A program made the translations under genes and the position numbers. From NCBI GenBank assembly GCA_001179505.1, contig CDMY01000343.1, forward strand, positions 48,201-112,200: a stretch of DNA of 64,000 nucleotides, given 5' to 3'. Positions 1 to 11,925 of this stretch are shown in pieces. Within the stretch, counting starts at the first letter, position 1, and each line of letters opens with the position of its first letter. The notes beneath the pieces are model-generated. The model did no database searches and was not told the origin of the DNA. It saw nothing but the letters and a program-made list of their open reading frames with translations. The DNA is from Vitrella brassicaformis. Taxonomy: Eukaryota > Sar > Vitrellaceae.

Positions 1-193
1 TGGATGGCCAGGGAACGGCCAGTTCTGTGCGTTGTGGGGCAGCCCTATGTTTCTCTGTCATTTCTCTATCACATCTCGCCATACACGCACGCGTGGATCT
101 GACCGTACACGCATCTGGCAGTGCCAGCCATGCACGCACCCCAAAATATGCAGCCCCGCCACCACACACACACACCACACGCGCTCGCCTGAG

Positions 194-2385
194 TCATGCA
201 GTGGTCTTGATGAGATATCCCTCAGCCTTGAGAGCTTTCTTGGTGAGATGCACCGGCACAAACTCATGTGCCCGGGGCTCCGCGTCGAACCTGCCGGTGG
301 GGTCGGCGATGAACACGCCGAGCACCGTGCGGCCGTACTTGCGGTTGCGCAGACCCACCAGACGACCGTCGCCCATAACCTGCATTGCCATGGCCACGCA
401 AAGATGTCATCCACGTGTGGGTGCGCGTGTCCGGGTGTGTGTGTGGCACATACGGGCGGCAGGGTGCCGATCTCTGAAGGGTATTCGATGAGCACGATGG
501 TGTCCTCCTTGATGAGCGGGCTGGAGGCGATGCAGCTGACCAGACGGGAGTAGACCACCTCCTCGTATGGCGGGCACACAAACACCAGGTCAACCGCATC
601 ACGCAGGGCAAACCGACCCGGGTAGCGGAGCGTCTCCTGTTGACACCACACACACACACAGAGAGAGAGAGAGAGATTACACACAGTGCGTGTGTAGGTG
701 TCTGACGTTCCAATGCTGACCTCCACGTCTGCACGTATGACGCGGCCCTGTGGCTGAAAGTTGCACTGGCGCAGGTTGTGCACCACCGACTGATGAGAAG
801 GAAAGAGAGAGGGAGAAAGGAAGATGCACCACACGTGTCACCCACCACTCACCCAGGCATCCATCCTTTTCTCTGTGTGTCACTCACTGACCTACCTGGC
901 AGCATTCCTTGGAAAGGTCAACGAAGGTGCCCGAGGCCGCTCCCCGTGAGAGCGCCTCGATGCCAACCGCACCCGTGCCGCTGTACAGATCCAGAAAACT
1001 GATCACGCCCACGGACAGACACCCACGGACAGACACCCACGAACATATGCGTGGCTTCCGATTTTCTCTCTCTCCCTCCCTCCCTCACGTGATGGGCTCC
1101 TCTTGATCGAAGACACCAAACTGCGTCAGCATGTTGAACACCGCCTCCCGCACCTACACACGCAGATCGCAGAGAGATCCACCAGGCCAGAGCTCTCCTC
1201 ATGGGTCGGCTCACCTTTGCCATCATGGGCCGCAGGTAGACAGGCGGGGATGTGAGTTTCCGCCCCTTCATGACGCCCCCACCCACCCGCAGCATCGACG
1301 GGTTGTTGGTCCCCGCCTGCACACGGCCCTGAGTCCGCCGAGGGGAACCACCAGACTCTGCATATGCAGTCGCAAAACAAAAGCATGGCTGTGTGTGTGT
1401 GTGTGTGTGTGTGTGTTGGGGGCGTGGGGTGAGGGAGTGACCTTTGAGTGGTGGTGGCATCTTGAGCAGTTTGTATCTGGTCTTCATGTCGCCGCGGACC
1501 TGCCTGGACGCCACCAGTCGGCTGTCGGGCACACCCTCACTGTCCCTGTGTGGCGTGGTGTGGTATGCATGAGAGCAAGAAGGCACTGATGCGTCTGTGG
1601 AGTTACCGGGAATCTGACGGCTCACCTGGATATCTCTCGCCTCCTGGGTGGCTGCAATCAAGCCACACACACATGTGCACACACACCGTGCTTGCAAACA
1701 GAGGCCCCATTGCATCCCATCCCATCTGCCCTTCACTCACTGACCTGTTTTGGCTTCTCTCTCCTGTCGTCGTCGGCCACGTCATCTCCCTCAAACAGCC
1801 CAAGATCCTCTATGTCATCCATCATACCAATCTCGCCACCCTCCCCCCCGACACCCCCATCCACACCCACACCCACATCTAAGCCAGTCGGCGCCGCGTG
1901 CAGCCGACTGACCGGCAACGGAGGCCTGACAACAGACACCATCGCAGGCAGGCGTGGACAGGTGTGAGTCTGGCATGCTGTGCACTGACAGTAGTTGTAG
2001 CAGCGCGCCGGTGTTTGTGATCCTGCAGCACTTGAGCTCGAGCACGCGCAGCTGGCGCAAAGCGGGAGGAAACGCGAACGCCGACACCTGCAATCCAGTC
2101 GTCCACACACACACACACACACCATCCCGTGATGGACAGAGCTGCCATATATCCATTCATGCACACGCATCCCATCTCCCAGCTCACCGTGCTGTTGCAG
2201 CTGCCGCTACCGGCATTGCTTCTCGTCACGGCTCCCCTCCCCCGCCACGGTCTCTTCTTCAGCCTGTGGCGAACCAGATGCGGCCATGCGGGGATGGACG
2301 ACTGCAGATGCGGCCGATCTGGGCCGGTGGCGGCAGATGCTTCATGCTGCGATGACAGCACACCGTACAGCACGCTCCAAAACAT
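194..2385 (-). CDS. rsmD: RsmD-family RNA methyltransferase, probably organellar
   Basis: About eleven exons. The conserved core reads LRVGGGVMKGRKL, then REAVFNMLTQFGVFD, then the SAM-binding motif FLDLYSGTGAVGIEALSRGA, then VVHNLRQCNF, then VFVCPPYEEV. This order is typical of RsmD, which methylates G966 N2 of bacterial-type 16S rRNA. The last exon (194-390) ends in LKAEGYLIKTTA. The ATG at 2385 opens a basic, Ser/Arg-rich leader of about 66 residues that could be an organelle-targeting extension. The exons at about 1735-2087 carry an acidic stretch (MMDDIEDLGLFEGDDVADDD) not expected in bacterial RsmD. The catalytic motif IV is CPPY rather than the usual DPPY. The exon junctions between 1735 and 2087 are the least certain part. 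A plastid or mitochondrial small-subunit rRNA substrate is inferred from the family. Confidence 0.85.
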
Positions 2386-2620
2386 GTTTTTCACCTTCTT
2401 CGTCGTAGAAGCTCGCGCTCGCTAAGCTCGCAGATTTCCCCCTTTTGATGGTGTGAAATCGGCGCCTATTACCCAGGAATCAGTGCATTCATCGCTCGTG
2501 ATCATCCCAGCATCCAGCCCAGCATCCCCTGCTCCAGCTGACTCATCGGTCATCCCTCATCTGCCAGCCATCAGCCGTCCTTCCGTGCTTCAGGACCAGC
2601 CACACAAGGTCAGTCAGGTC

Positions 2621-5165
2621 ATGCAGCAGTTTGAAGTGGAAGATCCTTCCGCATCGGCGCGGGACGGTGCGGACGGTGCTGCGAGAGATGTGAGAGACGG
2701 CCGGACACGGGGAGGCGTTGAGGGGCGCTGGGGCTGGCTGCGGACGAGGCTGGGGAAGGTGTCGATTGCGGTGGTCATCGTGGCCTTTGTGGCGATGCTC
2801 TTGGTAATGGGTGTGTGTGTGCGGCCGGTCGATGAATGACAGACAGACAGACAGACAGACAGAGAGGCAGGCAGGCAGGCATCACAGTGCAGTGTGTGTT
2901 GGATGTGTGTGTGCTGTTGTTATCTGTTTGTAGAATTGGGGGTTCGAGGGTCGGGACCGTGAGGATGCCCATGACAGCGTGGCCCGCTGGGTGCGGCACC
3001 TCAGGCCCTACAAGACCGCATTCGCCACTCTATACCGTGAGACGCTAGACAGACAGACACGCACAGAGAGAGAGAGGGGGGGGGGGGAGAGAGAGAGAGA
3101 CGAGTCTGCCCATGTGTGTGTGGTGGGCGTGTCATGGACGGCTGAATGCAGTTGACCCCAGGCGTGCGCACCGTCTGCTGCTGCAGTTCCCTTTGCCCTT
3201 CCTCAAAGACCCCACCGCACAGGCAAGGCACACTCACCCACACACCCACACACGCACACACATACATCCATCCATCCATCCGGTGCCTCATGTGTGGCAA
3301 GTATGTGTCTGTGTGGGTGTGGGTGTAGGTGTTGGTGACGAGTGTGTTTGCCCGCGGCCCGTACTCGCACTACCCGGCCAGCTATGGCAGCGACATCGTT
3401 CTCGAGTTCAGACTCACTGCCGATGACACCGGTGAGTCAATGGGCACATGTAGTGGTCCAGTGGTTCATTGGTCCATTCCTTCAGCTGTGGAGGTGCGTC
3501 GTGTGCCGCTGGAGATGCGCACATCTGACCCACAATCGGTGTACACCGTCAAGAAGGCTCTATGGACAGGCAAGGCATGCACGGCACTGACCCACTCGTG
3601 TATCCATCCATTCCACCTTCTCCCATTCCTCGCAGGGTGGCTGGTGGATCTGCCGATATTGGCTCGAGGTCAGCCCTACGGCCCCCACACGCACACCCAC
3701 ACCCACACACAGCAGCAGCAGCAGCAGCAGAAGGGCGCCCCACAGCCGTATGCCAAAGCGGATGTGGTGCTGGTGGACGCCTGGGTGGGTGGGTGGGTGC
3801 GTGAGTTGATCAGAGGCACATGGAGAGTGTATGTCAGGCATGAGAGTGCGGTGTGAGAGTGTGTGTGTTTGTTTGGACAGGGATTGACGGCGAATGGGTT
3901 CTTTCAGTCGTCCGTGAAGCCGAGAGAGGTCGTAGGTACGTCAGCAGTCAGCCAAGGCGGATACCTACCAAGATGATTCTTTGCTCCATGGTGTGTGCGT
4001 GTGTGGGTGTGTGATAGGCGTGAAGGTAGACATGAACGACACGCGAGCGTACCACATCAACTTCGCCACCACCGTCCACCACCTCATGCAGGAACGGGAC
4101 AACAGATGTCAGCACACCCACAGCCGACACACACACGCACTGACCGATTGCTCGCCCATCCATCCATCCATCCATCTGTGTGAGCAGATCCCCTCTCCAT
4201 AACATACACAGTCTCTTTGCTTCCATACCCACTGCTGCCAGGGAGGGTGGCCGACGACAGGGTAAGCCTTTAAGCCAAGCGTCCACCATCGAGCCTCCGT
4301 CGGTGCGTGTGTGTGTATGTCTGTGTGTGTGTGCAGGTGGGATACTTCACCAGCACCTACTACGACGTCGGCTACCACCGGCCAATGTGGGAAGGGATGA
4401 GCGAAGCGAATAGCAACAACAGCAACACACGATGGGCCGGCTGTTGGTACGGGTAAGACAGTAGGTCAGAGACCACTCACTGCTCATGGCGGGTCGGTGC
4501 ACTCACTGTGGTCGTGTGTGTGTGTGTGTTGGGTGTCTGTCACCAGGCATGGCGAGGGCTACTATGAGTATGCCACCAGCAACAATGCCACGAGCAGCCG
4601 CATCAACTGCGTCAGGACCAAACGGCTGTCGGAATATGTCGACAGAGAGGTGTGAGCATTGACACACACACGCACACACACACACACACACATTTGTATG
4701 TCTGTTTGTACGGCGGCAGGTGACAGTAATCCAACGCCGCCGTCTCCTGCCGGCAGACAGCCAGAGAAACGTCTCATACCCACTGCTCTACTTCATTGGT
4801 ACACACACACACATAGACGATTTCCGGCGTCCGTGTCTGACGCGTTCTTCCTTCAGACCCCTCAGTGCCTGTCCGGTGGCGGCCCGCCATGTGTCGTGGC
4901 GTCGAGAAGTGGAACCAGGCCTTCAAGCTCCTGGGATATGACCCACACTATCAGAGCCGTCGCACCTGGTCAGTGAGTGACCAATGTTCTGCAGATGTGC
5001 AGATGCGCGATGGATGGATGGATGCGCGTGTGTGTGTGTGTTGGAGCAGGCGACGCACGGTGGCCGGCAGACTACAGTGTGGGCGACATGCGGTACAACA
5101 CCATCACCTGGGGAGCGGCACTCGACCGCATATTCGCAATCGGTACACATATATACGCACACACA

Positions 5166-5202
<37 letters not shown>

Positions 5203-8200
5203 GTGGTGTGGCCATTGTGCAGGTCCATCGGTGATAGACCCACGCAGTGGTGAGATCCTCAAGAGCGACATTTTCTTCACCGAGGGGTGGATCAAGTCAT
5301 TCATCAACCAGTTCGAGCGAAGATACCCTCAGATCTACACACAAGAAGAAGAAGGTCGGCTCACCCCTCCCCCCCCTCCCCCTCCCCTCCCCGAAACACA
5401 CACACATATGATGCTCTTTCTTCCGAACGTCCATCCGCCAGGTGATGACCGCCAGCAGTCGTCGTCTATCGTCGAGCATTTCATTTCCTCAATGCCAAAT
5501 GCCGACAGCGACGCGCTGAGGGGTCTGCTGTCCAACGCCCAGCTGACCGACAGGGAGCTCATCGAGGGCTTTCTGCGCGCCCACTCTAACACCGAGAACA
5601 CCGACGCACGGGGAACGAGATACACAAAACACGGTGCCACACAGAGAGAGAGAGGCGTGGGCGCACCAATGGTGGTGTGTGGGCGGGTGGGTGGGTGTGT
5701 GTGTGTGTAGCTGTCCCCGGACTGCACGAGCGCATGGCGCACGAGGCGCGTGACGGCTCCTTTGTGGCGCTGAAGCTGATGTACCACCAACACATGAAGG
5801 ACGAAGAGAGCAGAAGACAGCTGCAGAGAAAGAGTCAGTCAGACACCCACACACATACCCTCCCACTTATGGGACCCATCAGTACGTGTTGTGTGTGCGT
5901 GTGCATGTGATTGATGGTGGCATGGCAGGCGGCAACGTGACCAATGTCGTGAGGGATGCGGCCACGTCGTCACACGCGTGGATGCCAAATGATCAACGCA
6001 CCCTCCAAGGTACAGACAGAGCCAAGCGGCTTCCAAGCCTGTGTGTATGTGTCGGCTGACTGCAATGCTATCAACGCAATGCAGGCGGCAACTCGACGAC
6101 TGATGATGGTGTCGATGGTGCCGGATGGCCGAGTGGCAGCTGGAGTTGGTATGAGCGAATATTGGAGGCCGGGCTGGAAGACGTCGTCACACACGAAGTA
6201 AGCGACTCAGTGAGTGGATGGATGGATGGATGGCATCCAACCAGTACTTACCGACACACACGAATCGAATGCTGCGGGTGTGAACCGACAGGTCGGCCAC
6301 ACACTGGGGCTGCGGCACAACTTCAAGTGACTAGTGAATGAGTGAATGACGACATTCCGGCCAGACACACAAACAAATAAACTGCCCCCCTGTGTGTATG
6401 TTCCTCCCTCCCCCTCTGCGTGTCTGCCTGCCTCTGTGCGGGCGGTGTGTTGCGTCAGGGCGTCCACCACCATCCCGTGGGAGCAGCTCACCAACGCCAC
6501 ATACATCTGCAAACACGGGCAAGTTCGTCGGTGGCCTGCAGGCCCCACACCCCACGACGCATCCACGCGTGTGTGTGTGTGTGTGTGTGTGCAGGTTGGG
6601 CAGCAGTGTGATGGATTACACTGCGGTCAACATGGCTGCCGGGGTGGCCGACGACGCACTCTACTTCAGCCCCACTATCGGAGACTACGACAAACTCGCA
6701 ATACGGTCAGCCGGATATATACTACACAATCAACACACACGTAATAATCCTTCGCACGTGTGTGGTGTGCATCGCGTAGATTCGGCTACCGACGGCTGGA
6801 GGATGAGGTCAGCCATCACGACAGACACAGACAGACATGTGTGTGTTGTGTGATGGTGACGTTTGTCTGCCCTGCCTGTAGGTGTCGGGTGTGCCGCACC
6901 CCTCGTCCCTCTCGCTGCTGTCCTCTGAACCGATGGCGTTCGCCACTGACGAGGACGACCCCGACGCCAGCGGAACGGACCCATACAACAACGTGGTGAG
7001 CGTCGTGTGTGGCTGTCTGTGTGTGTTTGCATAGCATTCTGTGGTGTGCACTTGCTTGCTTTGGTTGGTTGGCTGCAGCGAGATCTCAGCAACCCGCTGC
7101 AGGTGTCTGTCCGCAGAGGATACAGAGGATCATACGTGTGCATCTATCCTTCGCATCTGTTTGTGTGCATGCGCCTTGCTCAGTTCTACTTGAACGAGCT
7201 CGAGTACGTCAAGGTACGGAGAACCAACACCAACACACACGTGTGACAAACACGCATCCATCGAGGGGCGAGTGAAGTGAGTGCACTCACTCACTATACC
7301 TACCGCAGAACATCCGTTCGGTGCTGCTGGAGAGTTCCGTGCTGCCAGGGGAGGATATGTCGCGCCTCGCAGAGGCAGAAATGACCATCCTCGGCAGAGT
7401 ACACCCACCCACCTCACCAAGCACACACACACACACACACACGAATGGATGTCTGTGTGGATGTCTGTGTGTATGTGTGAAGGTGATGACGGCTGGCATG
7501 TATCTCTCCAAGTTCCTCGGTGGTGTGGTGCTGACCAAGGATCCCAAACCAACACCAACACAGGCAAACGAGATGATGGCAGAGGCAACAGCCGCCATGG
7601 CCCCGCCCGCATTAGCTGTGGACGGCAACAGGCAGCAGGAGGCCCTGGAAGCCATCACCGAGGTTCGTATACACATCTGACCGACAGAGAGTGCACTGCA
7701 CCTGGGGAAGGAAACCAATACACACATGTGTGTGTGTAGTCAGATATTGACAGGTGTGCCTGCGCGTGACGATCGTCGCGGCAAGGGGAGCCGGGGGAAA
7801 AGGAAAAGCGGTGTGGATGGCCGGGGGTCGTCGCTGTACCCCTCACCCGAATCGGTGCAGTATCTGGTACGATGAATGCATAGCGACCACAGCCGCACAC
7901 AACACACGCGTTTCGGTGCCCATGTCATGTGTGTTTTGGTGTTGGTGTCAATCAATGTGTCTGTCAGGTGCGTCGTGTGGGCGTGTGCAGCGGCCCCACC
8001 CGCTTCTGCATGGGCAGAGAACCGCTGGACATCCTCGCATCAATCGACTGTATGCGACCGATCCACCACCCACACGGACAGACAGACACACAGGCAGGCA
8101 GACAGGCATACAGTCTATCCGTCTGCTGCTCATTCATGTCTGTATATGTGTGTTTGTGATTTGTTGGCTGATCGATCGTCCAGCGCTGCAGAAGCTGCTG

Positions 8201-8808
8201 CTGCTATTCATCTTCCTTCCCCGTCGCCTGGTCCGCCTGCGGACACTCTCCTGGCTCTCTGCCGACTATGGCAGTGGCTCTCGGGCATCGTCGCCACCCT
8301 TGGCCACGGCCCCTCCCCCAGCAACCATTCAGCCGGGCACACTCGAGCAGCCAGACGAGCAGCCGATGGTGACGCATACGGGCGGCAATGAGACGTTCTC
8401 TGCCGACTACATGACGACCGACGAGAGGCGAGAGCTGAGAGGGAGAGGCGGCAACGATCGGGAAAGTCCTTTCACGACAAGCAGACTTGTGAAAGAGGTA
8501 CACAGTACATGTTGACAGACCGACAAGCCCAGCATATGTGTACCTTCCATGTGTGTGGCAGCTTGGATCGTCTTTGTGGCCCGAGTTCCCTTCCCGTGGT
8601 GGTGCAGCGAGCGTTGGCCGCGAGCCGCTAGCCTTTCGCGCAGTGCGGTCGCCTCAACGATGGAGTCTGCAGATATTCTGGATCGAGCTGATGGGTGCTC
8701 TCGCTGACGGCCTTCTGCCTATCCAGGAGCTGCGTGCATCGGCCACTACAGAGCTATGGCGAATACAGGTCGGTAGAGGGATGGAGATGGCAAAAATGTC
8801 GTTTGGCG

Positions 8809-8846
<38 letters not shown>

Positions 8847-8992
8847 TGTGTATTCAGGCTGTGTTGACAAGTCTGAAGGACGATAAGCGGCTGATGAGCG
8901 GCCCTCTTGCCGACCTGCCGTCGCATTTGCGGCTGTGCGAGCAGACGCTTGATGAGACACTCGATCCGCTGAGGCGGGGCAGAGGGAGATGA
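2621..8992 (+). CDS. Membrane-anchored zinc metalloprotease, DUF5117/DUF4953 metzincin type
   Basis: Long gene with more than twenty exons. The N-terminus is acidic and Arg-rich, followed by one hydrophobic segment (VSIAVVIVAFVAMLLVM, about 2758-2808), which suggests a type II membrane or secreted-side protease. DUF5117-like landmarks follow in order: FPLPFLKDP, VLVTSVFARGPYSHYP, VGYFTSTYYDVGY, VPVRWRPAMCRGVEKWNQAF and PSVIDPRSGEIL. The zinc site is split by an intron: an exon ending at 6197 encodes THE and the exon 6292-6326 encodes VGHTLGLRHNF. Together they give HExxHxxGxxH. The Met-turn SVMDY lies in the exon starting near 6595, followed by YFSPTIGDYDKLAI. A coding (HT)n-Q7 tract sits near 3687-3730. 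The gene ends in LRRGRGR at 8992. The ATG at 2621 is the first usable in-frame start; an upstream first exon is possible. The family is best known from bacteria. Confidence 0.9.
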
Positions 8993-9600
8993 CCTGGGTG
9001 GTGTATCTATCGATTGCATGGTGTGATGGCTGCATTCATATATGCATATGTCGATAGATATGATGTGATGACTAGGAGAACGACAGACTATATTTTGGCT
9101 ATCGTCATCTTTTGAATGATTGCTTTTCAGTGTGTTTCATGGGCGAGAGGGCATTGAATCAGCAATGAGACATGAAAAACATGAAGATGTAAAGAGGTCT
9201 GCATGAAGTGTATGACGATAAGCTATAATAAAATCTACTAGGACGGATGTCTGTTTGTAGCAGGATGCCTCGGCGAGATAACAGGAAAACATGTGCTCCG
9301 ACAATGCTTTCATTATGGGTTCGGTCGGACGGCGCCTTCTGGGGCGGCGACGGATCCCGTTCTTGTCCGTTGCCTGTCAAGTCACAGCCATTGACACACA
9401 TGCACAAGACGCACGGGTGTATAGTCAGCGACATGTCTCTTCACTTCGTGACTCTCTCTAGTTGTGCCTGGCTGGCTGCTGACTGGCTGGCTTGACTCGT
9501 GTTGCTCGGTCGTACGTACCTGAGGTCGGTCCCGTCGTCGACCTGCTGTTGCTCTGTGGTCTCGTCCGCTCACTCTGGCTCGTACTCGGGCTCGGCCCGT
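8993..9600. other. Intergenic, no gene seen
   Basis: Downstream flank of the metzincin gene. It is locally AT-richer, with short TATGCATATG and TATGTCGATAGATATG-like stretches. No exon with conserved protein content or splice structure was recognised. Confidence 0.5.
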
Positions 9601-9607
9601 GTTCCTC

Positions 9608-9675
9608 CGGAATCATATCACATCACATCATGACTCATGCTTTTGGATTCGCTTTAGGTGTCAGCGATGACCTGG
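9608..9675 (+). repeat. Direct repeat copy 1 (partner at 12184-12247)
   Basis: A stretch starting ATCACATCACATCATGACTC and continuing through GGATTCGCTTTAGGTGTCAG to GCGATGACCT recurs almost unchanged at 12184-12247 in the same orientation. The two copies bracket the decayed 9.7-12.1 kb region. Confidence 0.75.
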
Positions 9676-9727
9676 CTGTTCGTCACTCTGACTGTGTGTG
9701 TCTGACTGACTTGTTAATAGTACTCCC

Positions 9728-10394
9728 CTAAGTCAGCTCCCTAGTCTGATTGGGGTGATTTGGCTTGCCACCTGCTAGCCGTTTACCTCTAGGTGCCTCG
9801 TCGGATGGGGTTCTCTCGTACTCGCGCCACACGGCTTCAAAGTCGTCGAAATTGAGCTGGTTCCCCTCCCTCAGAAGCACCAGCCTCTTTCGGAGAGGCG
9901 TCCTCCTCAGAAGCACTAGCCTCTTTCGGAGGGGCGCCCTCCTCAGAAGCACTAGCCTCTTTCGGAGGGGCGTCTTTTCAAGAGTCCAACTCCATCTCTA
10001 CCTCGTCCACTATCTTCCTGAGCCTGTTCGCGCTGGCGATGGTCCTTGGCCCTCCGAGCATGGCTCGCACATACGTCTTGACTTTCTCGGCGTCCATTCG
10101 ACCGTCTATGGTGAAGAGTTCGTGAGTAACTTCGGCAGGTGCCGTCGGTGCCGTGTAGCCTGCGATGTTGTTGGCTATCTCGTTTAGAGTCGTCGGTACT
10201 GCTGTGGAGATTTTCTGGTCGCCACTCAAACGGGCTGCTGCTCTGAGCATGGCTTTCGTCTGCTCCAGAAAATTCGCGCCAGCCGGCTCGGCTCCCCCCT
10301 TCCTCTCGATTTCCGAGCAGTTCTTGAGCATGCCCACGCAACCCGCATCTGGCATACGCACACGCACACATGCATGCGTGCCTTCAGGTATCAT
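9728..10394 (-). pseudogene. Broken or frameshifted ORF with 12-residue repeats, function unknown
   Basis: An open frame (10394-9978) encodes a helical-looking protein containing NFLEQTKAMLRAAARLSG and IASANRLRKIVDEVEMELDS, then hits TGA at 9978-9980. The same frame continues past the stop through three 36-bp units, reading KDAPPKEASASEEGAPPKEA. A different frame continues to a stop at 9728 through NQLNFDDFEAVWREYERTP, which also looks like protein. One stop and one frame change would therefore be needed for a single product, suggesting decay, or a missed splice. No family was recognised. It lies just downstream of the USP-like relic on the same strand and may be part of it or a separate gene. 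Confidence 0.4.
9871..9978. repeat. Three tandem 36-bp units
   Basis: TCAGAAGCAC starts at 9871, 9907 and 9943, giving three near-identical 36-bp units. On the minus strand one frame encodes a 12-residue acidic/alanine repeat of the type PPKEASASEE. The period is a multiple of three, so copy-number changes would preserve frame. Confidence 0.85.
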
Positions 10395-10467
10395 GCTGCT
10401 CTGTATGTGAGTGAAGCTGCTTTGGTCGGTGGTTTACCTGCTGCAGCATACACCGGTTGTGAAGTGC

Positions 10468-11782
10468 GAAGTGCGAGGATGGTATTAGTCCAGCCACTGC
10501 TCCAGCTCGTGACAGAACTGTCGGTCAGTCATCTTCTTCCGTAGCTCCCGTCAGTTCAACATACCGTCATCATCACGAAGGCCACATAGCGAAAACACAA
10601 CCGGCACGCCACCCGTGAAGTCGCGAGGCAACTCGACCATTCACCAACGCTCAGGGTCCAAACGACTCTCGCCTACCCGCAGAAACGCGGTGGTATTGGC
10701 GTACTGAGACGCTTGCTGGCCGTGCTTCGGGTTGTGGCACAACTTGCACGGCGCATTGACCGTGATAGAGTTCTCTCCCTTGACACAATCGGTAACACCC
10801 ATGTCAATGGAGATCATCCTGTGGGAAAACACAAAAAAGAGAAAGACACACATCCAGGAGCAAAGCGCCTCGTCGGGTGGGGGGTTATTGTAAAGGTCAC
10901 TGTATGTGTATGAAGCGCACAGCGTCAGGCGTCATGAGAATAATCTGAGTGGAGAAACACACCCAGTGACCCACACACACACGGAGGAGCTGAGTCGTGC
11001 TTTTCCCTGACCTGCCCCTCCCCCACCATTCCTCCCTCCCCTGACAGGTGTCAAAGGGTACCTGCAGACCCGCATTGACGTAGCAAGTCGTCCCAAAGTT
11101 GTGCCAGCCTGGAGGTCCGATCTGGAGAGCAGGGGGTGGAGAGCAGGTCAGCGTCAGCGACCGACAGGTTGGTGCCCATGGTGTACCGAATACGCAACAT
11201 GCATGGTGCGTGCAGCCATGAGTACTGTTGAGGGTATAGAAGAAGGCAAGTCGCATATCCTGATTCAACTCGAACAGGTGTTCCCAGATGTGTAGCCGGA
11301 CAGGAGTCGCGGGGTTGCAGGTACCGTTGCAGGTGGGTGTAGGGAGAATGGCCGGGCCAGCGATTATTGCGACAGAGCGGCCTTGGAGACTGAGCCTCCA
11401 CACACCCGCGATGGACGGCCCAACACCCTCTTCACGCCCGGCTTATCAAACCTCCATCCAGACCCCAGTGCCTTCGCTCCTTTGCCCCGCGGCACTTGGC
11501 TGAATTCCCACTGGCCATCAGCAACTTCGAGCTGGCCGCTGATACCGCTGATGCTCTGCACGTCGTCACCGTCAGTGAATGATCTTGGTACCGCTTGGAG
11601 TAGGTCGAGGCCTGAATCAAGAGGGCGTCCTGTGGGTTGGTCTCATCGGGCTTGTCCCCCTCGTGGAACTGCAGCTTGTGAGCCTCCTGGGTTGGGATTA
11701 TGTCGGCGCGGTACAGCACGCCGTCCCAGGCATCTTGCATACGGCGCTCTACGTTGTCATTGTTCTGCTGGTTGGCCACCTG

Positions 11783-11806
<24 letters not shown>
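10468..11806 (-). pseudogene. Degenerate ubiquitin carboxyl-terminal hydrolase (USP/C19)-like gene
   Basis: The exon ending near 11061 encodes GWHNFGTTCYVNAGLQ, matching the USP Cys box (G..N.GNTCY.NA.LQ). It ends at the same intron position as the intact USP gene at 19.8-22.3 kb. A downstream exon (from about 10830) encodes APCKLCHNPKHG and continues through LPRDFTGGVPVVFSLCG, resembling the finger and palm region. However, two in-frame TGA codons (at about 10650 and 10530) interrupt that segment. Near 11575, coding-like sequence switches frame between YSKRYQDHS and DVQSISGISGQLEVADGQ. No His box was found. The upstream exon (about 11590-11785) reads VANQQNNDNVERRMQDAWDG and is not assigned to a domain. 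I infer an inactive relic. Confidence 0.6.
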
Positions 11807-11813
<7 letters not shown>

Positions 11814-11881
11814 CACAGGACACGCCGTCATTGGTCGATGCGTCTTGGCAACATACCGGTGAATTCGGTGGGGGGCGCGCA

Positions 11882-11925
11882 CCTGGAAGTCGGTGCCGAA
11901 CAGCCTGGAAGTCGGTGCCGAACAG
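11882..11925. repeat. 22-bp perfect tandem duplication
   Basis: CCTGGAAGTCGGTGCCGAAC plus AG is present twice back to back (11882-11903, 11904-11925). Because 22 is not a multiple of three, this would shift any reading frame crossing it. That fits the decayed state of the surrounding minus-strand gene. Confidence 0.9.

Noticed and set aside
10468-10853. Selenoprotein or reassigned TGA codon in the USP-like segment
   Set aside because: No SECIS-like context was identified and other genes in the window end normally at TGA. CpG decay in a pseudogene is simpler.
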